Positions 34,105-43,098 of a DNA stretch of 64,000 nt are shown one piece after another (position 1 is the first letter of the stretch; each line of letters starts with the position of its first letter). The position numbers and the translations under genes are program-made. Location of the stretch: assembly GCA_035477595.1 (NCBI GenBank), contig DATIKM010000173.1:59637-123636 (forward strand), written 5' to 3'. The stretch comes from DATIKM01 sp035477595. GTDB lineage: Bacteria > Armatimonadota > Chthonomonadetes > Chthonomonadales > CAJBBX01. The notes under the pieces are model-generated. The model was not told the DNA's origin. It saw only the letters and a program-made list of their open reading frames with translations, and did not search any database.

Positions 34105-35448
34105 CTACCGGGACTGCTTGCCTTGCTCCAGCGTGTAGACTGTGCCGATGAGCGTCTTCTCGGCCTGCCCCCCCTGCTGAACCGCCTGAATGGCCTGCTC
34201 GAGCTCGCCAGCCTGGGCCGTGCGGCCCGCCTGCTGCAAGATGGCTTGCGTGCGCTGGAGCTCCTGCACTGCCCCCAGCGCCGTGAGCTGCTGGGTGCGC
34301 ATCCCCATGATCGTCCTTTCAAGATTGCGGCTGGCGAGATGCACTTGGAGCTCGCGCTGGACCAACCCGTTGACGCCTCCCGCCACGAGGTCCGTATCGC
34401 GGGTGAACTCGATCAGGCAGTCGCCGGTCAGCGCCTCGGGCCGGTTCGTCACGATGTCGTCGTAGGCGACGTCGGCCCGCGCCACCCGGTAGACCCCCGG
34501 CACGTGACGGTCGAACTCCAGCTCCACGAGGTTCGCGATGGTGCCGCCTCGCTCGACGTCCGGCAGTGCGTACTCGACGGAGCGCGCCCCGAACTGCGGC
34601 GAGGCCACCCCGTAGACGTAGCGCGCGCGCACGCCGCTTGGCGTCCGCAGCCGTACGCGCACGCCGCGCGCCGTAGTCGTCATCAGCGTCTCCATCTCGC
34701 GGCGGAAGACCTCCGGGATCTGCGATGGCTGCTGGATGTAGTAGTAGTTGCCGCCGCTGCGCCGGGCGATCCCGGCCATGAGCTCCTCGTTATACTCACC
34801 GCCAAAACCCAATGCCGTGACTGAGATGCCACGCTGCCTTAGGTCGCCCACCTGCTGGACGATTGAGGCGAAGTCCTTAATCCCTGCGGTGGGCTCGCCG
34901 TCCGTGAGAAGCAGGAGCCGTTGCAGGACCCCCGGCATCGGCGCGGAGAGGATCTGCGCACCGCCCGCCGCGATCCCGTCGTAGAGGTTCGTGGTGTTGC
35001 CGGGCTGGATCCGCTGCACGTGCTCCTTGATCAGCGCGCGGTTGACCACCCGGCGCGCGGGCATGACCACCTCCACCTGCTCCTCGAAGGTGACTATGCT
35101 CAGCACGTCTGTGGGCTCGAGCAGGTCAACCACGTATCCGCAGGCGCGCTTCACGTAGTCGAGGGGCTCGCCCTCCATGGATCCGCTGCGGTCGATGACC
35201 AGGCAGAGGTTCAGCGGCATGCGTCTCCCCAGCGCAGCGCCGGATGAGCGCAGGATGAGGAGAAGGTGCTCGCGCGACAGTGCGGTCGCGTTCGCGTACC
35301 GGTTGCCACACAGCACTTCCAGATCGAGCGCCCGGATCGGCACCCCGATCGCAGTGCGCGCCGGGTCGGCGGCGCCGAGGTTCACAGTCCGATCGGCTGG
35401 CCCGCCGCCGCTCGCCACGCCACCCATCTGCTGCGTCCGGTCTTCCAT
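34105..35448 (-). CDS. VWA domain protein
   Basis: A 447-residue protein with a von Willebrand factor A domain (about 78-250) with an intact MIDAS: DRSGSM (D86, S88, S90), GNTTNLYDG and LLTDGEPTAG. A middle region (250-350) forms a beta-rich domain and the C-terminus is helical and glutamine-rich (LGAVQELQRTQAILQQAG). VWA-MIDAS proteins mediate metal-dependent protein contacts and recur with PP2C and kinases in TerY-type bacterial signalling triads. It lies between FHA proteins in the same operon. No signal peptide is visible. Confidence 0.88.
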   Translation of the reverse strand: MEDRTQQMGGVASGGGPADRTVNLGAADPARTAIGVPIRALDLEVLCGNRYANATALSREHLLLILRSSGAALGRRMPLNLCLVIDRSGSMEGEPLDYVKRACGYVVDLLEPTDVLSIVTFEEQVEVVMPARRVVNRALIKEHVQRIQPGNTTNLYDGIAAGGAQILSAPMPGVLQRLLLLTDGEPTAGIKDFASIVQQVGDLRQRGISVTALGFGGEYNEELMAGIARRSGGNYYYIQQPSQIPEVFRREMETLMTTTARGVRVRLRTPSGVRARYVYGVASPQFGARSVEYALPDVERGGTIANLVELEFDRHVPGVYRVARADVAYDDIVTNRPEALTGDCLIEFTRDTDLVAGGVNGLVQRELQVHLASRNLERTIMGMRTQQLTALGAVQELQRTQAILQQAGRTAQAGELEQAIQAVQQGGQAEKTLIGTVYTLEQGKQSR

Positions 35449-35490
35449 ACCGTCCCCTCCGCAACGGGGCCGCGGCCCCGCCCTGATGCT

Positions 35491-36909
35491 CTACTCGTAT
35501 CGCAACTGGGTCGCCCCGAGCGCAACTATGTCGCCGGGCGACAGCGGCTGGACGGTGACCGCCATGCCGTTCACCATCGTCCCATTGGAGGAGCCTTCGT
35601 CGTAGATCACGTGCCCCTCCGGTTCCTCCACGATGCGCGCGTGACGCCGCGACACCGTCGCGTCGCCGCTCAGCACAACGCTCTGGGTCGCGTCGCGCCC
35701 GATGGTGGTTACGGGAGCCGCAATCGGGAATGCTTGCCCAGCGTGGGGCCCCTCGACGCCTATGAGGCGCGAGCCCCTCGCCGCCGGGGCCACTTGCACT
35801 CCCATCGCTCCCGGGGCGACGGAGCAGAGGCACCTGCCTGCGCCGTCGCGCGCTGCGCCACAGAACGGGCACAGGTGCGTGGGCATCGCCACCCCGCCGC
35901 GCGCGTCCGACATCGGAGCATCGATGGCCTGACGGCCAGCACGCGCGGCCGTTGCCTTCTCTCGGAAGAGAAGGCGCACCTGCCCAATCTGGATCATATC
36001 GGCGTCGCGGAGGAGTTGCCGCTGCACGACGGGCTGGCCGTTGACCAGGCTTGCGGGCGGGCTTCCCCCGTGAAGTAGCACGTGCCGTCCTTCCTCCATG
36101 CGGATGGCAGCGTGCTGCGGGGCCAGGGCTGGGTCGCCGAACACCGGCACGTCGGCGCGCTCGTCGCGGCCAATGACGGTAAGCGGCTTGGACAGGATGT
36201 AGTCGCGCCCCTCGTTTCTGCCGACTAGCACACGCACCGAGGCCTGCTTCATCAGCTCCTCAACGAGCCCCACGAAGAGGCCCGTCATCGCGCCGATCAC
36301 GGTGAACCCGATCGCCCGGCTGGGCCCTCCCACCTCCGCCATGGTCTGCCCGGACACCGCGATCGCCGGTCCCATCGCGTGGCCGACGACGGCCCCGAGC
36401 GGGTCGAAGAGCATCCCCCCGATCAGACCGCCCCCCAGTCCGCCGATCAGACCGTGCAGCGCCCGTCGTTGCGACAACGTCGCTGCGCCGGCCGCCAGCC
36501 CTGGCAGCGCGCCCAGGAAGGCGAAGCCGAGGGTCCGAGCAATGGCGAGATGCACGAAGTCGGTCGGGCGGTCCGAGAACGTGAGCTGGCTGAGCGTCTT
36601 TCCGAAGAGCGCGAGGTTGAACACGATGCCGCCGAAGTAGATGCCGAACACGCCCCCCACGGCGCCGATGAGGATGCCCAGCAGGGCGCCGCGCAGGAAC
36701 ACGCGCGACGAGCCGACGACCACACCCTCCACGGTCCCGATGGCCAATCCGAGCATCGCGCCAACGAACATGCCGAGGCGCAGCTGGTCGGCGATCGGGA
36801 CCGGAAGATCCGGATCGGCCGCGTGCGGCACGAACGTCTCCTGTAGCAGAAACCCCAGGAACCCGCCCACAGTGCCGAACAGAACGCCCAGCAGGACGCG
36901 CGACCTCAC
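35491..36909 (-). CDS. Glycine-rich multi-pass membrane protein with two cytoplasmic FHA domains
   Basis: A 472-residue protein. Its N-terminal 250 residues contain about eight glycine-rich helices (GTVGGFLGFLL, GAVGGVFGIYFGG, GLIGGLGGGLIGGM, the last resembling glycine-zipper packing). A first FHA domain (about 265-345, VIGRDERADVPVFGD), a four-cysteine zinc ribbon (CPFCGx8CLC) and a second FHA domain (about 390-472, TIGRDATQSVVLSGDATVSR with GSSNGTMVNG) follow. The GTG at 36909 is used with GGAGG four bases upstream. It would anchor phospho-threonine readers to the membrane. Confidence 0.85.
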   Translation of the reverse strand: MRSRVLLGVLFGTVGGFLGFLLQETFVPHAADPDLPVPIADQLRLGMFVGAMLGLAIGTVEGVVVGSSRVFLRGALLGILIGAVGGVFGIYFGGIVFNLALFGKTLSQLTFSDRPTDFVHLAIARTLGFAFLGALPGLAAGAATLSQRRALHGLIGGLGGGLIGGMLFDPLGAVVGHAMGPAIAVSGQTMAEVGGPSRAIGFTVIGAMTGLFVGLVEELMKQASVRVLVGRNEGRDYILSKPLTVIGRDERADVPVFGDPALAPQHAAIRMEEGRHVLLHGGSPPASLVNGQPVVQRQLLRDADMIQIGQVRLLFREKATAARAGRQAIDAPMSDARGGVAMPTHLCPFCGAARDGAGRCLCSVAPGAMGVQVAPAARGSRLIGVEGPHAGQAFPIAAPVTTIGRDATQSVVLSGDATVSRRHARIVEEPEGHVIYDEGSSNGTMVNGMAVTVQPLSPGDIVALGATQLRYE

Positions 36910-36938
36910 GTAGCCTCCATGGAAGACGCAAACACCAT

Positions 36939-38360
36939 CTAGGCCTCGAACCGGAAGCGCGTGCTGCCGATCTGCACCTCGTCGCCGGGCCGCAGCGGTT
37001 GCGAGCCAGCTATCCTCACGCCATTCACGAAGACCCCGTTGGCCGATCCCAGGTCGGTCACCGCAAAGCCGCCCGCCTCGCAGCGTACGGACGCGTGGCG
37101 CCGCGACACCGTTGCGTCCTCCGGGAGGGCTACCGCATTGCCCGGATCCCGACCGATCAGCACCTCGCCGTCCGCCGCCAGCGAGAAGATGGATGCCGCA
37201 TAGGTCCCGATGGTGCCCACCATCCGCGGCTGCGGAGTAGCAGGTGCGCCGGGCGCGGCTGCGCCCGATCCTGCGCCGACCGTGCATGCGCACTCGCCGG
37301 TGGGCCCCTTCTGCTGCCCGCAGTACTGGCAGGCGCCGGCCTCCACGACGACGGGGGGCGGCGGCGCGTTCGGCGCCCAGGGCGCGCCGGCATCGGCAGG
37401 CGGACGGGGCCCGCTGACCTCGATCCCGGCACGCTTCAGCGTGGCCGCCATACCGCCGGACTGGAACCACCGGTAGAGCCCATAGGCGAGGCCCCCCACA
37501 AGCGCCACGCCGAGCACCTGACCGAGGATGGCGACGAGCCCGCCGCCGGCGCCTGGAGCCTGGGGCGCAACCGGTGCCGCGGGCGCACCGGCGGGAGGAA
37601 CGATCAGCTCGCCGCCCGCCGCCGGCGCGGGCGCGGCCTCGTCGAGCGTCGGCGCCGCGGAGCTGACCGCTACCGGCACGGTGACCGGACCGCCGCCGGA
37701 GGGAGGCTTGACCTCTATGTCGCGGCTGTCGGTCAGATCGCTGCCGTAGGCTACCCTCAGGCGCGCCTTGCCGAGCGCCACCCGGTCGAAACGCGCCACG
37801 CCCCTATCGGTCTCGTCGATCAACTCGGTCAGCTCGGTGCGCGCCTGCTCGCCGGTGCCCAGCGTCACCACGGCGGCGCGCAGCGGCCTACCCTCGTAGG
37901 TGACGCGCACTTCGACCGACCGCGCGCGGTCGAACTGCAGCGGGTGGAGGTTCAGCGCATCCGCATTCGGCAACGGCACCACGGCGGAGAGGCCCGTGCG
38001 CGCGTCGTCCACGGCGAGCAGCGGCGACCGGCCGACGGCCGATGGGTCGTAGCTCACGGAGCCCTCGGCGCCGCTCAAGGTCACCGGGAGTTGTACCTGG
38101 GAGCGAGCGTCCGCGGACGGGAGGACGGTCACCGTGTACTCGCCGCCAGCGGGCGCGGTCACCTTCAGCACGCGCGCCGCGCTCGGAGCGCGCACGCCGC
38201 CGGCAGGAGGGGGTGACGTCGCCGCAGGTCGGCCCGCGCCCTGCGGCACACCCTGAGCATCCGTTCCGGGAGCACGCTCCGCCGGCGCCTGAGCCCACAC
38301 CGGCGCCGTGGCAAGTCCGATGGCCACCGCCAGTACTGACGCCATGCGAGATCCGGTCAT
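36939..38360 (-). CDS. Secreted/membrane FHA protein with signal peptide and zinc ribbon
   Basis: A 473-residue protein with a signal peptide (about 1-23, ending APVWAQA), an extracytoplasmic beta-rich region (60-230), a transmembrane helix (about 275-297), a cysteine cluster (CQYCGx7CAC near 350) and a C-terminal cytoplasmic FHA domain (about 390-473; LIGRDPGNAVALPEDATVSR with LGSANGVFVNG). It probably relays or reads phospho-threonine at the membrane. The ATG overlaps the NAD(P)HX repair gene stop (ATGA). An alternative start is M6. Confidence 0.83.
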   Translation of the reverse strand: MTGSRMASVLAVAIGLATAPVWAQAPAERAPGTDAQGVPQGAGRPAATSPPPAGGVRAPSAARVLKVTAPAGGEYTVTVLPSADARSQVQLPVTLSGAEGSVSYDPSAVGRSPLLAVDDARTGLSAVVPLPNADALNLHPLQFDRARSVEVRVTYEGRPLRAAVVTLGTGEQARTELTELIDETDRGVARFDRVALGKARLRVAYGSDLTDSRDIEVKPPSGGGPVTVPVAVSSAAPTLDEAAPAPAAGGELIVPPAGAPAAPVAPQAPGAGGGLVAILGQVLGVALVGGLAYGLYRWFQSGGMAATLKRAGIEVSGPRPPADAGAPWAPNAPPPPVVVEAGACQYCGQQKGPTGECACTVGAGSGAAAPGAPATPQPRMVGTIGTYAASIFSLAADGEVLIGRDPGNAVALPEDATVSRRHASVRCEAGGFAVTDLGSANGVFVNGVRIAGSQPLRPGDEVQIGSTRFRFEA

Positions 38361-39901
38361 CCCTCGACCTCCAGTTCCCGGATCGCCTCGGGCAGCGCAT
38401 CGACTATGTCGCCCGCCACCATGCTGACCTGACCGCGACGGGCCGCCGCAAGGTCACCGGCGCGCCCGTGTACGAATACGCCCAGGCACGCCGCGTCGAA
38501 TGCATCGAGGCCCTGTGCGATAAGGGCGCCGATCACCCCGGTCAGCACGTCACCGCTTCCGCCGGTCGCCATGCCCGGGTTGCCTGTCGAGTTGATGGCC
38601 AGCGGCGCCGCCTTCGCCCCGACACCCTCGGTCGTGGCCCTGCCGTCGCAGACGAGGGTTCCGGCGCCCTTCAGCGCCACAACCGCCCCGAAGCGCGCCG
38701 CCAGCTCGCGCGCGGCGCCCAACCGGTCCGCCTGCACGTCGGCGGCTGAGCATCCGAGGAGCCTACCTGCCTCGCCGGGGTGCGGCGTTAGCACCGCATC
38801 GCCGGAGCGCACGCGCAGCATGTCGGGTTCGTCCGCGAGGGCGTTCAGCCCGTCGGCATCAAGAACGACCGGCGCCTCCAGCCCGCGCACAATCCGCCCC
38901 ACCGCGCGGCGCGCCGCATCGGAGGCGCCCAGACCCGGACCCACGCAGACGGAGCCCGCCCGCCTCGCGGCCGAAAGGGCCGCGTCCGCCGCGCACTCCG
39001 CAAGCCCGCCCACCTCTTCCGGCAGCGCCAGGGTCATCGCCTCGTCGAGGCGCGATGCCACCGCAGCCTGCGTCCGGTCGGGCGCCGCTACCGTCACAAG
39101 TCCCACGCCGGAGCGGAGCGCCGCGCGAGCCGCCAATACCGGGGCGCCGCTCATTCCCAGCGAGCCGCCGACGATCAGCACATGCCCGAACGCCCCCTTG
39201 TGGTCGTCACGCCGGCGAGGCCGCAGACCGGCGAGGATGCTCTCCGCCACGATCCACGTGCACGGCGCCTCGACATCGAGGGCATCCCACGGGAAGCCGA
39301 TGTCGCGCACCACGATCTCGCCGCAGCATGAGGAGCCCGGCGCCAGCAGCATTCCGACCTTCGGATACCCCAACGTGACGGTCGCCACCGCGCGCACGGC
39401 ATCACCCGGAGTGGCCCCAGTGTCGGCCATGACGCCTGAAGGGATGTCCACCGATATGGTCGGTTGCGTGTCGGCGTTCATCCAGCGGATGGCGTGCGCG
39501 ACCTCCGGCCTAGGGGGGCCAGTCGCCCCGGTGCCCAACAGCGCGTCGACCTTGATGCTTCCCGCCGCAGCGACTGGCTCGGAACGGAGGCCCAAAGGCG
39601 TCAGCAGACGGTAGTGCGTCGCGGCATCGCCGGAGATCCGCTCCGCTTCACCGACCACGGCCAGCGATACGCGCGCCCCCGCGAGCCGAAGGTAGCGGGC
39701 CGCAACGAAACCGTCGCCACCGTTGTTCCCCGTGCCCGCCAGGACGTGAAACCGCCGGTCCCGCACCGGCCCGAAGCGCTCCAGCAGATGCTCGAACACC
39801 GCGCGACCGGCGTTCTCCATAAGCACCGCGCCGGGGATGCCGCACTCACCGATGGCGCGCGCGTCGAGGGCGCGCATGAGGCTCGCCGTGACCACTCTCA
39901 C
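38357..39901 (-). CDS. nnr: Bifunctional NAD(P)H-hydrate epimerase/dehydratase
   Basis: A 514-residue metabolite-repair enzyme that restores damaged NADHX/NADPHX. The N-terminal epimerase (YjeF_N, about 1-215) has GTGNNGGDGFVAARYL and the C-terminal ADP-dependent dehydratase (about 225-505, ribokinase-like) has VVLDADGLNAL, TPHPGEAGRLLG and TGGSGDVLTGVIGAL. The GTG start at 39901 gives MRVVTASLMRALD, the family N-terminus, and a promoter at 39908-39936 would start the transcript right at this codon. It is the first gene of the kinase/FHA operon, probably in a co-transcribed but functionally unrelated place. Confidence 0.93.
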   Translation of the reverse strand: MRVVTASLMRALDARAIGECGIPGAVLMENAGRAVFEHLLERFGPVRDRRFHVLAGTGNNGGDGFVAARYLRLAGARVSLAVVGEAERISGDAATHYRLLTPLGLRSEPVAAAGSIKVDALLGTGATGPPRPEVAHAIRWMNADTQPTISVDIPSGVMADTGATPGDAVRAVATVTLGYPKVGMLLAPGSSCCGEIVVRDIGFPWDALDVEAPCTWIVAESILAGLRPRRRDDHKGAFGHVLIVGGSLGMSGAPVLAARAALRSGVGLVTVAAPDRTQAAVASRLDEAMTLALPEEVGGLAECAADAALSAARRAGSVCVGPGLGASDAARRAVGRIVRGLEAPVVLDADGLNALADEPDMLRVRSGDAVLTPHPGEAGRLLGCSAADVQADRLGAARELAARFGAVVALKGAGTLVCDGRATTEGVGAKAAPLAINSTGNPGMATGGSGDVLTGVIGALIAQGLDAFDAACLGVFVHGRAGDLAAARRGQVSMVAGDIVDALPEAIRELEVEG

Positions 39902-39907
39902 GGGCTC

Positions 39908-39936
39908 ATCATAGCGAATCCCCCCATCGAGCGCAA
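39908..39936 (-). promoter_or_regulatory. Promoter of the nnr-FHA-VWA-PP2C-kinase operon
   Basis: On the minus strand TTGCGC (39931-39936), a 17-base spacer and TATGAT (39908-39913). The predicted transcript start near 39901 coincides with the GTG start codon, so the first gene may be translated from a leaderless mRNA. No Shine-Dalgarno precedes that codon. Confidence 0.6.
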
Positions 39937-40032
39937 GCGCGCCGGCCAGCGCCAGGGCAGGGAACGAAGCGGCGGAGCGCGAAGGGATGGAGGGCCCGCG
40001 CGCGGGCCAGCACCGGAGAGAGGAGAGTGACG

Positions 40033-40914
40033 ATGCAGGAGCGCCGCGTGGGGTTCGTGGGTACAGGCGTCATGGGGCTTCCGATGGCCCGCAACGTGAT
40101 GCGAGCAGGTTTTCCGGTCACGGTCCACAACCGCACCCGGTCGCGCGCGGAGCCGCTCCTGTCGGAGGGCGCCGCCTGGGCAGACACGCCAGCTGCCCTT
40201 GCCGCCGTGTGTGACGTAGTGGTGACGTGTGTTTCCGACACGCCGGACATGCGCGCCGTCGTGCTCGGACCAGCCGGCATCGCGGAGGGAGCGCTGCCAG
40301 GCGCAACGGTGATCGACATGAGCACCATTTCGCCTTCAGCAACGCGCGACATAGCGGAGCGGCTGGGGGCGGCTGGCGTCGACATGCTCGACGCGCCGGT
40401 CTCCGGAGGCCAGAAGGGGGCCGTCGAGGGCACGCTGTCCATCATGGTCGGCGGGAAGGCCGAGGTGCTGGAGCGCTGCCGGCCGGTGCTCGATGCGATG
40501 GGCACGACCATCGTGCACTGCGGCGACCATGGCCAGGGCCAGATGGTGAAGCTGTGCAACCAGATCGCGATTGCGGTGAACGTGCTCGCCGCGGCCGAGG
40601 CGCTCACGTTCGCCCGCAAGGCTGGGCTGGACCTCGCCACGGTGATCGAGGCGGTGGGCGCCGGTTCTGCCGGAAGCTGGGCGATCAAGGTGCTCGGGCC
40701 GCGCATGGCGTCGAGGGACTTCGCCGCGGGCTTCATGGTGAAGCTTCAGCTGAAGGACCTGCGCCTGGTGATGCAGGAGGCCTCCGAGCTTGGTGTTCCT
40801 CTGGCAGGCGCGGCCGTCGCCCAGCAGCTCTTCACCGCCATCCAGGCTGAGGGCGGCGGCGACGATGGCACGCAGGCGCTCGTGCGCGCGGTGGAGAAGC
40901 TAGCTGGCCTCTGA
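40033..40914 (+). CDS. Beta-hydroxyacid dehydrogenase (3-hydroxyisobutyrate/tartronate semialdehyde reductase family)
   Basis: A 293-residue NAD(P)-dependent oxidoreductase with Rossmann motif GFVGTGVMGLPMARN (about 8-22), DAPVSGGQKGA (about 119-129), and GDHGQGQMVKLCNQ with the catalytic lysine near 173. Family members reduce or oxidise 3-hydroxyisobutyrate, tartronate semialdehyde or glyoxylate. The ATG at 40033 has AGGAG seven bases upstream; a GTG at 40027 is in frame. It is a single gene facing away from nnr, with a 16-base palindrome GGCCCGCGCGCGGGCC at 39993-40008 between them. Confidence 0.9.
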   Translation: MQERRVGFVGTGVMGLPMARNVMRAGFPVTVHNRTRSRAEPLLSEGAAWADTPAALAAVCDVVVTCVSDTPDMRAVVLGPAGIAEGALPGATVIDMSTISPSATRDIAERLGAAGVDMLDAPVSGGQKGAVEGTLSIMVGGKAEVLERCRPVLDAMGTTIVHCGDHGQGQMVKLCNQIAIAVNVLAAAEALTFARKAGLDLATVIEAVGAGSAGSWAIKVLGPRMASRDFAAGFMVKLQLKDLRLVMQEASELGVPLAGAAVAQQLFTAIQAEGGGDDGTQALVRAVEKLAGL

Positions 40915-41095
40915 CGGCCTGGGAGCGTCGCGCTGGCATGGCGAGCAACCTGGGGGCGGGCGCCCGTACGGTGCGACTTGTCCTTAGCAGCGCTTTGCAT
41001 CGCGCGGACCAAAGGATCGATTGCGTCCAGCGTCGAAATGGCGGCCAGCCCGCCCAATAGGGGCGTACCGTCCATCCACCGCGAGGCGATAGCCA

Positions 41096-43078
41096 TTGGA
41101 GCCAGACCGCAGCCGTCCCTACTACATCACCACGCCCATCTACTACGTGAACGGGAGACCCCACATCGGCTCCGCGCTCACCACGCTCTGCTGCGACGTG
41201 CTGGCGCGCTTCCAGCGAATGCGCGGCCGCCGGACCTGGTTCCTTACCGGAACCGACGAACAGGCGACGAAGGTCGCCGAGGCAGCGAGCGAGGCGGGCG
41301 TGGCGCCATCGGAGTACGTGGATGGGCTGGCGGCTGAGTTCAAGGCCGCGTGGGCCGATCTGGGGATCGCCTACGACGACTTCATCCGCACCACCGAGGA
41401 CCGGCACGTTCGCGTAGTTCAGGAGGTCTTCCGGAGGCTGCGTGCATCCGGAGACGCGTATCGCGGCGTGTACGAGGGCTGGTACTGCGTATCCGACGAG
41501 ACGTTCTTCCGCGAGACCGACGTGGGCGAGGATCGGCTGTGCCCCAACGCAGAGTGCCGCAAGCCGCTCCGCCGCGTGCAGGAGGAGAACTACTTCTTCC
41601 GCCTCTCCGCCTACGCCGACCGCCTCGTGGAGCACATCGAGCGCAACCCCGGCTTCCTGCAGCCGGAGTTCCGGCGCAACGAGGTCGTCGCGTTCATCCA
41701 GCAGGGCCTGCGCGACATGAGCATCACCAGGGCGAACGATGGATGGGGCATCCCGGTGCCCGACGAGCCCGACCTGGTGATCTACGTCTGGTTCGACGCC
41801 CTCATCAACTACCTTGCCGCCACGGGGTGGCCGGACCACGACGAGCCACACCGCGATCTCTGGCCCGCGGATGCGCACCTCATGGCGAAGGAGATCTTCG
41901 TCCGATTCCATGCGACGCTCTGGCCTGCCATGCTGATGGCTCTGGGCCTGCCGCTACCCCGGACCGTCTACGCGCACGGCTGGTGGGTGGACGCCGAGGG
42001 CCGCAAGGAGGGTAAGCGCACCGGCGGATTGCCGCATCCGTCAGCCTTCACGGATGACCTCGTCGTACTCACGGGCGCCTCCCGGCCGCTCTGTACCGAC
42101 GCGCTCCGTTACCTCCTCTTGCGCGAGATGGTGTTCCACGGCGACAGCGAGTACAGCCGCGAGGGCTTCCTGCGCCGCTACAACACCGATCTCGCAAACG
42201 ACCTGGGCAACCTCTGCAACCGCGCCACGAGCATGGTCGACCGCTACTTCGGCGGAGCGGCCCCGGAGGGAACCCCCGACGCAGCGATCGGGGCGCTCGC
42301 AGCCCGCTGCGCCGGCGACGCCGCCGGCGCTCTGACCGAGTACCGATTCAACGCTGCGCTCGAGGCGGTCTGGCAGCTCGTAGGCCGCGTGAACCGCTAC
42401 ATCGAGGAGGAGGCGCCTTGGGCTCTCGCCAAGCGCGGCGACACCGGCCGCCTGGCGGACGTCCTTATTACTTGCCTGGAGGCAGTCCGCGTCTGCGCCA
42501 CGCTCGTAGCTCCGGTCATGCCCTCGGCTGCGGACGAGCTCGTGGCGCGGGTCGGAGCGCCCCGCGGCGCCCGTCCCTGGCTCTGGGACGACGCGCTCGC
42601 CTGGGGCGCCATACCCGCCGGCGCGTCGCTTCCGAAGCCGGAGCCGCTCTTTCCGCGCATCCAGATCGCCTCTCAGGAGAACAATGTGCCTTCCACCGAT
42701 CCCACCACGCCGGCTCCGGTCCAGACGGCAGCGCACTCCCCCGCGCCTGCTGCCGAGACCATCACCATAGACGACTTCATGAAGGTGGAACTCCGCGTCG
42801 CCGACGTCATCGCGGCCGAACCGGTGCCCAGCGCGACGAAGCTGCTGAAGCTCACGGTGAGCCTGGGTGACGAGCAGCGCACCGTGCTTGCCGGCATCGC
42901 TGAGTTGTACGAGCCTGCGGAGTTGGTGGGAAGGCAGGTGGTCCTCGTCGCGAACCTGCAGCCACGCAAGATGCGCGGGATCGAGTCACAGGGGATGATC
43001 CTGGCGGCGGACGCAGATGGCCAGCCGATCCTTGTGACGCTGGAGACGCCCGTGCCGCCGGGCACGCGCGTTCGCTGA
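41096..43078 (+). CDS. metG: Methionyl-tRNA synthetase with altered KMSKS loop
   Basis: MetRS charges initiator and elongator tRNA-Met. The 660-residue protein has HIGH motif PHIGSA (22-27), a zinc knuckle with CPNAEC, WFDALINYL, HGWW, and a C-terminal tRNA-binding OB domain (about 555-660, KVELRVADVIAAEPVP). The catalytic KMSKS loop is replaced by KEGKR (304-308), and the stretch to DALRYLLLRE is about eleven residues longer than usual, carrying GLPHPSAFTDDLVVLTG. The frame is intact. The TTG start at 41096 is preceded by GAGG at ten bases. Function in aminoacylation is likely but the active-site lysine loop is unusual. Confidence 0.87.
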   Translation: MEPDRSRPYYITTPIYYVNGRPHIGSALTTLCCDVLARFQRMRGRRTWFLTGTDEQATKVAEAASEAGVAPSEYVDGLAAEFKAAWADLGIAYDDFIRTTEDRHVRVVQEVFRRLRASGDAYRGVYEGWYCVSDETFFRETDVGEDRLCPNAECRKPLRRVQEENYFFRLSAYADRLVEHIERNPGFLQPEFRRNEVVAFIQQGLRDMSITRANDGWGIPVPDEPDLVIYVWFDALINYLAATGWPDHDEPHRDLWPADAHLMAKEIFVRFHATLWPAMLMALGLPLPRTVYAHGWWVDAEGRKEGKRTGGLPHPSAFTDDLVVLTGASRPLCTDALRYLLLREMVFHGDSEYSREGFLRRYNTDLANDLGNLCNRATSMVDRYFGGAAPEGTPDAAIGALAARCAGDAAGALTEYRFNAALEAVWQLVGRVNRYIEEEAPWALAKRGDTGRLADVLITCLEAVRVCATLVAPVMPSAADELVARVGAPRGARPWLWDDALAWGAIPAGASLPKPEPLFPRIQIASQENNVPSTDPTTPAPVQTAAHSPAPAAETITIDDFMKVELRVADVIAAEPVPSATKLLKLTVSLGDEQRTVLAGIAELYEPAELVGRQVVLVANLQPRKMRGIESQGMILAADADGQPILVTLETPVPPGTRVR

Positions 43079-43098
43079 GGGCGCGGGCCCAAGCGGCT

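Noticed and set aside
39993..40008. Palindrome GGCCCGCGCGCGGGCC as an operator between nnr and the dehydrogenase gene
   Set aside because: A perfect 16-base palindrome of only G and C is easily produced by chance in this GC-rich DNA, and no regulator is known for it; mentioned only in the neighbour entry.
41980..42085. Frameshift as an explanation for the missing KMSKS motif in MetRS
   Set aside because: Neither alternative frame contains a KMSKS-like motif and the frame continues normally into conserved DALRYLLLRE.
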